20,762 bases of DNA from an uncultured Prevotella sp. (GTDB taxonomy: Bacteria > Bacteroidota > Bacteroidia > Bacteroidales > Bacteroidaceae), in NCBI GenBank assembly GCA_927910885.1, contig CAKMOD010000057.1:1-20762 (forward strand), in the 5' to 3' direction. The translations under genes and the position numbers were made by a program. Shown here piece after piece: positions 1 to 5,826 of this stretch (the first letter of the stretch is position 1; each line of letters starts with the position of its first letter). The notes under the pieces are model-generated. The model worked only from the letters and a program-made list of their open reading frames with translations. It had not been told where the DNA came from and did no database searches.

Positions 1-40
1 ACTGACCGAAGGAAGTAATGGAGGGGAGTTCAAAGGATGT

Positions 41-258
41 ACGCTGCGCACATGTGGTGCTAAGGCTCAGCACACATGGTGTTAAGGCTTAACACGAGTA
101 GTGTTGAGGCTTAATCACATTATAATATACTGTTTATAGAAGAGGATATTGGCGTTGGAAAGAGTTTATATTGCCTATAAAAGAAGATTGACCTACAACA
201 AGTGTGAAGATTCACTCACTTTAGTTGTAGGTCAATTACATTTATATAAATAGGTCAC
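41..258. repeat. Long direct repeat, copy 1 (left edge of toxin/protease cassette)
   Basis: About 217 bases that recur in the same orientation at 5476-5692 with scattered substitutions. The left half holds three degenerate 22-base tandem units (about 48-113) sharing GGTGTTAAGGCTTA-like cores. The middle shares TATAATATACTGTTTA and AGAGGATATTG. The right part is a long hairpin followed by TTTATATAAATA. No open frame of note crosses it. It sits upstream of the CDC-like gene, while the second copy sits downstream of the protease gene, so the pair is bracketed. The family identity is unknown to me. Confidence 0.9.
187..236. terminator. Hairpin in direct repeat copy 1
   Basis: ATTGACCTACAAC (187-199) is perfectly complementary to GTTGTAGGTCAAT (224-236), with further AAGTG/CACTT pairing inside. 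AT-rich sequence follows. It could work as a bidirectional terminator for a gene left of the window, or be the structural core of the repeat. The stem is certain; its function is inferred. Confidence 0.6.
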
Positions 259-686
259 ATTTTATATAAAGCTAAATACTATAAGCTTTGACGATTTTAG
301 ACCCATTTAAACTATGTAAACAAATTAAGTCTGTTAATTACGTATGGTTTTGTTCATATAAATATATTTTATACTTTTCCCCCATTTTGTTTATTGATTT
401 TTAAAAAAACAAACAAGGTTTCGTATTGAATTATTACCTATCTTTGCTGGGAAATGTAGACACTTTAAGTGAAACCTGTTAAGTGAAAGAGGGACACATA
501 TAAACCATGAGTTTAATATAATTTGAGAACAATGTTATACTTGGCACATGTAAGCAGAATAACGACTAAAAGCTAATCCTATCTATACCATTTATTAGAA
601 CTTGAATTGAAAGATATCCATTCAGACTGCAAAGAGGCAGTCACTTATAATAAACCTAAACATAATAACCTAAAATTTAACAAAGA
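259..686 (+). promoter_or_regulatory. Long AT-rich leader region upstream of the CDC-like gene
   Basis: This is gene-free. TATCTTTG at 439-446 fits the Bacteroidetes -7 element TAnnTTTG, but no clean TTG lies 20 bases upstream (only a weak TTT at 419-421). The direct repeat TTAAGTGAAA occurs at 465-474 and 479-488. GACTGC (625-630) pairs with GCAGTC (637-642) to give a small leader hairpin 45 bases before the start codon. If the promoter is real, the untranslated leader is over 200 bases, which leaves room for post-transcriptional control. Confidence 0.35.
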
Positions 687-2387
687 ATGAAGAAGTATCT
701 TTTCAAAGCAGTATTGCCTGTTTCGATGGCAGTTTGTGCCATTACATTTGGTGCTTGCTCACAAGACGAGTTGTTGACACCAGTCAAAGAACAAAGTGAA
801 GAAGGGGTTTTGAATAATCCGAAGGAAATTCGAAACTATCTGAAGACGCTGCCCTTGGCACCAATGATGACACGTGCCAATGGACCAATAAACCCTGATG
901 ATGGTGCTCCGATACCTATTGAAGAAGAAAATCCTATTGTAGAAACACAAGGTGTACTCGATGGTATACCTGGTAATTGGGTAAAAACAACACGGCATTA
1001 CAAAATAAAACAGACATTCGATGAGAATTTCCTCTTCGATCCTACAAGCGATGTTGTGTATCCAGGTTGTGTCCTCAAAGGTGGTACAATAGCTAATGGT
1101 ACCTACGCAATGATTACTTCACACAAAACTGGCGATGTAACCTTCTCTATTAGCTTATCACCAGCTAATCCAAGAGAGGCACGCGAAACTTCAGCAACAG
1201 TTCCTAACATTCGTAAGAGTGAGTATCAAGAAGTATGGAACAAGTGGGCAACAATGGATTGGAAGGAATCTCCAGTAACAACTATACAGAGTGTCGAGAA
1301 GATAAACTCCCAAGAAGAACTTGTTACAAAGCTGGGTGTAGCTGTGACTGCACCAGTTGCAAATGGCTCAATTAATCTTGGATTTAACTTCAATAAGAAG
1401 AAAAATCACATCTTGGCACGACTCATACAAAAACATTTTACGGTCTCAACCGATGCTCCTAAGAAAGGTACAATCTTTGAGTCAATTGACAAAGATGCCC
1501 TTGATGGTTATCAGCCAGTTTACATCTCAAGCATAAACTACGGTCGAATCATCTATCTTTCTATTGAGACTGATGAGAAAGAGCGCAATATTAACGAGGC
1601 AATTGAGTTTGCTTTGAACAAAATTAAGGGTGTTGATGTAAACGTATCAGTCGATCAGGCTGTCAACTACCGCAAGATGTTAGCTAAGAGTGATGTACAT
1701 ATCACAGTCCTTGGTGGTGGAAAGACTATCCAGCAAGAGATTCTAAAGGGCGATATTGATTCTTTCCAGCGTTTCCTTGCAGCCAATATTCCAATGGAAC
1801 AGATGTATCCTATCAGTTTCTCTTTGCGTTATGCTGTTGATAATTCACAGGCACGTGTCGTTACAAGCAACGAGTTTACTGTCACACAACGCGACTTTGT
1901 CCCTGTTTTTAAGAAGGTTCGTATGCAGTTACAGGTTCTCGGTTTCTCTGGACAGCATAGTGGTCCGCTACCTAATCTTGACAAAGATGCTAACATCTGG
2001 GGAAAGGTTTTAGTCGGTGTCAACGGGCAAGAGCACGAGCTTGTAGGCATAGATAAGTCTAATCCTTTCTGGTTTGATTATCGTGAGAAGGAAGAAACAT
2101 TACATCCAATAGGCTTTGGTGGTATCGTTAATGTTGAGTTTGATAAAGATAAGAACGAAAGTTTAGAAGATTTTGTCGACCATCAGAAGATATCATTCAT
2201 CACAGATTTGCACACAGAGAATGGTATCTATAAATATAACTATGGTCGAACACAATTCAATCATACTCTTGGTACTGTCTTCTCAAAGTATAAGAGTGAC
2301 AACCCTGTTGTCGTATTAGAAAGCAACTATAAGCACATCAAGATTCATACTTACGTAAAGATTCTTGACCTTAAGTTCTTTAACTAA
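687..2387 (+). CDS. CDC-like (thiol-activated cytolysin family) surface lipoprotein
   Basis: Predicted pore-forming lipoprotein of 566 residues. A signal peptide ends in a lipobox-like FGAC, with lipidated Cys24. The following SQDE is acidic, as in Bacteroidetes lipoproteins exported to the cell surface. Residues about 90-404 align by eye with CDC domains 1-3. Landmarks are YPG at 125-127, an EKINSQEELVTKLG stretch (204-217) matching the first membrane-hairpin region, FTVSTDAPKKG (251-261), the hallmark VYISSINYGR (278-287), KIKGVDV (312-318) and the glycine hinge VLGGG (341-345). The last 160 residues replace CDC domain 4 and lack the Trp-rich undecapeptide. An N-terminal region of about 65 residues (25-90) is low in recognisable features. 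The next gene is a secreted cysteine protease. The fold call is strong; target and cytolytic activity are inferred. Confidence 0.85.
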   Translation: MKKYLFKAVLPVSMAVCAITFGACSQDELLTPVKEQSEEGVLNNPKEIRNYLKTLPLAPMMTRANGPINPDDGAPIPIEEENPIVETQGVLDGIPGNWVKTTRHYKIKQTFDENFLFDPTSDVVYPGCVLKGGTIANGTYAMITSHKTGDVTFSISLSPANPREARETSATVPNIRKSEYQEVWNKWATMDWKESPVTTIQSVEKINSQEELVTKLGVAVTAPVANGSINLGFNFNKKKNHILARLIQKHFTVSTDAPKKGTIFESIDKDALDGYQPVYISSINYGRIIYLSIETDEKERNINEAIEFALNKIKGVDVNVSVDQAVNYRKMLAKSDVHITVLGGGKTIQQEILKGDIDSFQRFLAANIPMEQMYPISFSLRYAVDNSQARVVTSNEFTVTQRDFVPVFKKVRMQLQVLGFSGQHSGPLPNLDKDANIWGKVLVGVNGQEHELVGIDKSNPFWFDYREKEETLHPIGFGGIVNVEFDKDKNESLEDFVDHQKISFITDLHTENGIYKYNYGRTQFNHTLGTVFSKYKSDNPVVVLESNYKHIKIHTYVKILDLKFFN

Positions 2388-2404
2388 TAAATAACAATAG
2401 CGAT

Positions 2405-2436
2405 TTTATCGGCGTCACCACTAAGACGTCGATAAA
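2405..2436 (+). terminator. Intergenic hairpin between toxin-like and protease genes
   Basis: TTTATCGGCGTC (2405-2416) pairs with GACGTCGATAAA (2425-2436), a 12-base stem with one G-T pair and an 8-base loop. A short T-rich CTTTTATT follows a few bases later. It lies 18 bases after the first stop codon and 45 bases before the next ATG. It may be a partial terminator or an mRNA processing/stability element that sets the ratio of the two products. Confidence 0.5.
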
Positions 2437-2481
2437 GTTGCAGTACTTTTATTATCCTAAGTCGAATTCAATTCTATCAAT

Positions 2482-2775
2482 ATGAAAAGAATATTTGCGC
2501 TTTTAGCCTTATTATGCTTGCTGTTTCAGCTATCATTGGCTGGACCTATTGATCAGTCACAGGCATTGAAGATTGCCTCAAGTTTCTTTGGACAAGGCAC
2601 TACAACAAGTCAACTCAACATGACGTATAAGGCTCCATATAAGACTTCTCATGCTGGAAAGGCTGAGGAAAACTTATATTATATCATCAATCGTGGTAAC
2701 GATCAAGGATTTGTTGTTATCGCAGCAGACAATCGTGTTTCTCCTATTATCGCATTCGCTGAAAAGGTAGCTTGA
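2482..2775 (+). CDS. C10 cysteine protease, N-terminal fragment (signal peptide and propeptide)
   Basis: 97 residues: a signal peptide (MKRIFALLALLCLLFQLSLA), then a streptopain-type propeptide with QALKIASSFFG and YYIINRGNDQGFVVIAADNR. In the family this pro-region keeps the enzyme inactive until cleaved. The frame stops at TGA 2773-2775, exactly where the next frame continues the same protein. One extra G in the GG run at 2767-2768 would read AEKGSLTEND across the junction without a stop. This start was chosen because it gives a full signal peptide. As written it would give only a secreted propeptide. Confidence 0.85.
   Translation: MKRIFALLALLCLLFQLSLAGPIDQSQALKIASSFFGQGTTTSQLNMTYKAPYKTSHAGKAEENLYYIINRGNDQGFVVIAADNRVSPIIAFAEKVA
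2762..2775 (+). other. -1 frameshift site in the C10 protease gene
   Basis: GAAAAGGTAGCTTGA ends the propeptide frame. Insertion of one G after AAAAGG gives GAA AAG GGT AGC TTG ACA and fuses both parts in frame. No slippery heptamer typical of programmed -1 shifting is evident, so a point deletion or a base-calling error is more likely. Confidence 0.8.
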
Positions 2776-5306
2776 CAGAGAACGATATTCAAGGAAATCC
2801 TTCTATTAAATGGTTATATGACGAGTATTGCAACCAGATAAAATGGGCTATCGAAAACACTCCTGACATTCCATCACCAGAGTTTAGGCAGGTAGCAACC
2901 ATGCAAGCAAGCAACTATCAGATAGAGATTAGTCCGCTTCTCGAATATGCCTCTGACCGTAGAACGAAGCTTACAACACCTATCAGCTGGGGACAAAGTT
3001 GGCCTTTCAATCAGTATGCTCCTAACTATCGTTACAATGGTGAAACCTATGAAACAGTGTCAGGTTGCGTGGCAACAGCCATCTGCACCGTACTACGTTG
3101 GCACAAGTGGCCACGTAAGGCACATGGATCAGTGAGCTACTATTGGAAACGTAACTACATGTCATTGAACTTTGATGGGCGAGGTTCTGAGAATGCAGCT
3201 TACGATTGGAGTCAGATGCCTGCTGGTATTGACAGATATGGACGCGACAGAACAACTGGACGTAACGTTACATCTGTACAAGCTGATAATGTAGGACGCC
3301 TCTTGCGTGACATTGGTTACGCTGTTCAGATGGACTATAACCCTGCTTCCTTTGGCGGTTCTGGTGCTTACGTTTACAATGCTCCTGCTGTTCTTACTCG
3401 TAATTTCGGCTATAAAAATACTGTTAGGTTCCTTCAGCGCAGCGACTATTACGAGCAAAGTTGGCTAAAAGAGATACGTGATGAGTTGCGTGATTACGGC
3501 CCCGTTATCTATGCAGGATTCTCTGCTGGCGGTGGACATTGCTTTGTACTCGATGGTTTTGCTTCTAATGGCTTCGTACATGTTGACTGGGGCTGGAACT
3601 ATTCTTCAAATGGTTGGCATAAACTTAATGTGTTGCGCCCTGGACAAGAAGGTATTGGTGGTGGTAGTGGTGGATACAGTTCTAATCAACAGATGCTGCG
3701 TTACCTTAAACCTGATCGTAATGATGATCCTGATCCAGACCCTAATCCTAACCCAGAACCAAAGCCAAATCCACAACCCGACATTGAAACAGGTTCGAAT
3801 TTGTACATTGCAGCTAAGTGCCAGCAGACAAATTTAGTACAATTGTACTCAGTTCCAGTTACAATCACTATTGGTAATAAGAACAGCGAATCTGCTTATT
3901 CAGGTCGATTGGCTCTTGCCCTCTATCAAGAAGGGAATGATGCATACTCAACGATTATCTCTACAACGACGGCTTCTATTGGTGCAGCGTCAACGAAGAA
4001 GATAACCTTCTACGCCAACCTTGCTAATGTCAAGGCTGGAACTTACAACCTAACAGTAAACTATGCTAAAGGAACAGGCTTCAGGGCTATTGATGCCGTT
4101 GCCGGAACAGTTACTATTGGAAAATCTGATCCCGACCCCGAACCTACTCCAAATCCAGTTGTTAAGCAGCCAGAACTCTATGCTGTGCAAAGAGTAATAG
4201 AGTATATCAAGAAAGGACAGAACACAAAAATTGTTTCGACACTGGCAAATGAAGGTAATGCAGACTATAATGGTAATCTAAAGCTATATGTATTACCAGC
4301 AGAATCAGACAATGTAAAGGCAGCTACACTTATCTCAGAAGGCAATGCTAAAATAGCAAGAGGTGAGCGTGTAACCTTCTCTTTCTATACAAACGATACC
4401 TTTAAACAGTTAGAAGTAGGTAAATATAGCCTCATTGCTGGATACGATGTTAATGGTGAAGAGGTGGCTGTAAAGGTAAAAGCTGATTCAAAAGTATGGA
4501 AAATAGGTGAGCTAACAATCAATACACCAGACGATAGTGATAATAACTCACAAACTGTTCACGATTTAAAGTTACAGACAATCTATTTCTATCAAAATGG
4601 TAGTAATCTCGGTTCTGATAATGCTTATGTGTCAACCACCAATAGCAAGTTTACTGCTCGCGTTTACTTGAAGTCTATCAATGGTTTCGAAGGCCGCGTG
4701 AAGTTCTATGTTACAGATGCTCAACTGAGTTCTAAGCCTCTCAATAGCAACATGACAGAGACAAGAACCGTCACACTTAAGCCTAATAATAGTGGATATA
4801 TTGAAGTATCACTCCCAACAAGATACCTAAAGAAGGGACGATATTACATGAACATTCTCTACAACAATGGAGGTGCAGCATGGCTTTATTATCCAACAGA
4901 TGTTGTTCCATTCAATGTTTATACTGCCCTTAACCAGCCAGACCCATCTAACTTATTCAGCAACAAACAGAACCTCGGTCCAACCTTTGACTTTGACACT
5001 CCACCTACCTATGGCGAACACTTCCAATCAATTGGTAATAAAGTAGATAGCGAAAATATCCCATTAGGCATTGATGAGGTTATTTCTGGTGATACAGAAT
5101 TATCTGTTCATAATGATTTTGTAACTGATAACGTAACCCTTTCTGTTACAAAAGCAAGCACTATACGTATATACAGCGTTCAAGGAAATCTTATCAGTAA
5201 GCATAATGTTAAAGCTGGCGACAACATTATCAGTGTTACCAACCTACCATCAGGAATATATTTCCTAAACATTGGTAAAACAACTTGTAAGATTGTGAAG
5301 CGATAA
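2772..5306 (+). CDS. C10 (streptopain/interpain-like) cysteine protease, catalytic part with T9SS tail
   Basis: 844 residues in the frame following the propeptide; the true gene is 2482-5306, about 941 residues. Catalytic Cys99 lies in SGCVATAICTVLRW and catalytic His256 in GGGHCFVLDGF. HVDWGW and the Gly-rich GIGGGSGGYSSNQ match the SpeB active-site loops. An Asp/Pro/Asn-rich linker (about 316-338) follows, then repeated beta-sandwich-type segments, a second DPDPEPTPNP linker, and a C-terminal type IX sorting domain ending near SGIYFLNIGK. It should be exported to the surface or medium and act as an endopeptidase; interpain A is the closest named relative I know. TTG at 2772 is only the frame start, not a supported initiation codon. 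Stop TAA is followed by a strong hairpin. Confidence 0.85.
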   Translation: MTENDIQGNPSIKWLYDEYCNQIKWAIENTPDIPSPEFRQVATMQASNYQIEISPLLEYASDRRTKLTTPISWGQSWPFNQYAPNYRYNGETYETVSGCVATAICTVLRWHKWPRKAHGSVSYYWKRNYMSLNFDGRGSENAAYDWSQMPAGIDRYGRDRTTGRNVTSVQADNVGRLLRDIGYAVQMDYNPASFGGSGAYVYNAPAVLTRNFGYKNTVRFLQRSDYYEQSWLKEIRDELRDYGPVIYAGFSAGGGHCFVLDGFASNGFVHVDWGWNYSSNGWHKLNVLRPGQEGIGGGSGGYSSNQQMLRYLKPDRNDDPDPDPNPNPEPKPNPQPDIETGSNLYIAAKCQQTNLVQLYSVPVTITIGNKNSESAYSGRLALALYQEGNDAYSTIISTTTASIGAASTKKITFYANLANVKAGTYNLTVNYAKGTGFRAIDAVAGTVTIGKSDPDPEPTPNPVVKQPELYAVQRVIEYIKKGQNTKIVSTLANEGNADYNGNLKLYVLPAESDNVKAATLISEGNAKIARGERVTFSFYTNDTFKQLEVGKYSLIAGYDVNGEEVAVKVKADSKVWKIGELTINTPDDSDNNSQTVHDLKLQTIYFYQNGSNLGSDNAYVSTTNSKFTARVYLKSINGFEGRVKFYVTDAQLSSKPLNSNMTETRTVTLKPNNSGYIEVSLPTRYLKKGRYYMNILYNNGGAAWLYYPTDVVPFNVYTALNQPDPSNLFSNKQNLGPTFDFDTPPTYGEHFQSIGNKVDSENIPLGIDEVISGDTELSVHNDFVTDNVTLSVTKASTIRIYSVQGNLISKHNVKAGDNIISVTNLPSGIYFLNIGKTTCKIVKR

Positions 5307-5340
5307 TAGGAATCGATTATCATAATTTGACGTATTATTT

Positions 5341-5374
5341 GAATCCACATTGAGAACGCTCTCAATGTGGATTC
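5341..5374 (+). terminator. Terminator-like hairpin after the C10 protease gene
   Basis: GAATCCACATTGAGA (5341-5355) and TCTCAATGTGGATTC (5360-5374) are perfect 15-base complements with a 4-base loop, 35 bases after the stop codon. There is no long T run. It is the likely end of the cassette transcript. Confidence 0.75.
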
Positions 5375-5475
5375 TCTATGCCTTATAGACAGCCATCAGG
5401 TAATTTCTCTTACTATTCTACGATGTCCTTAATGACAACTATAAGTCTGAATTATCAACTATTGACAATGCCTTC

Positions 5476-5692
5476 ACGCTGCGCACATGTGGTGCTAAGG
5501 TTCAGCACACATGGTGTTAAGGCTTAGCACAAGTGGTGTTGAGGCTTAACCACACTATAATATACTGTTTACAGAAGAGGATATTGACATTTGAAAGGGT
5601 CTATATTGCCAATAAAAACAATTGACCTACAACTAAGTGCAAAGAATCATGCGCTTAGTTGTAGGTCAATTACTTTTATATAAATAAGCTAC
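5476..5692. repeat. Long direct repeat, copy 2 (right edge of toxin/protease cassette)
   Basis: Same orientation and architecture as 41-258: three 22-base tandem units, then TATAATATACTGTTTA, then a hairpin, then TTTATATAAATA. Its hairpin is longer and cleaner: ATTGACCTACAACTAAGTGC (5621-5640) against 5651-5670, with one G-T pair and a 10-base loop. The changes relative to copy 1 mostly fall outside the conserved outer stem. Confidence 0.9.
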
Positions 5693-5784
5693 GAGCTATT
5701 AATTTATGTCTATAACCTTTCTATTTGAATTTACAAAAACAAAGATTAAAATCCTAATAGCCTATACCAAGCCTTATCCTATTT

Positions 5785-5817
5785 GCCTCCCCTCCTCTTG
5801 GAGGGGTCGGGGGAGGC
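5785..5817 (+). repeat. GC-rich palindromic repeat, terminator-like
   Basis: Member of the family with core CCTCCCC...GGGGTCGGGGGAGG. Its ends pair (GCCTCCC with GGGAGGC), and CTTTTTC follows directly on the + strand, so it can act as a rho-independent terminator facing the TonB-receptor gene. It lies 9 bases from the 3' end of that gene. Related copies are at 10637-10666, 10828-10855, 15987-16016, 16087-16114 and 20641-20676. Confidence 0.75.
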
Positions 5818-5826
5818 TTTTTCTCA

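Noticed and set aside
1..18. Possible tail of a gene entering from the left (reads TDRRK then stop)
   Set aside because: Only five codons are visible and nothing supports the frame.
41..258. CRISPR array suggested by repeated 22-base units
   Set aside because: The units are contiguous, degenerate and without spacers, and no cas gene is present.
687..2387. Immunity gene for the CDC-like toxin next to it
   Set aside because: No small membrane or lipoprotein gene is adjacent; the only neighbour is the protease.
2762..2775. Programmed -1 ribosomal frameshift in the C10 gene
   Set aside because: No X-XXY-YYZ slippery heptamer is seen before the stop, and the other two shifts in the window show the same one-G pattern.
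41..5692. Composite transposon formed by the two flanking repeats
   Set aside because: The repeats are only about 217 bases, encode nothing, and no transposase or integrase lies in the window.
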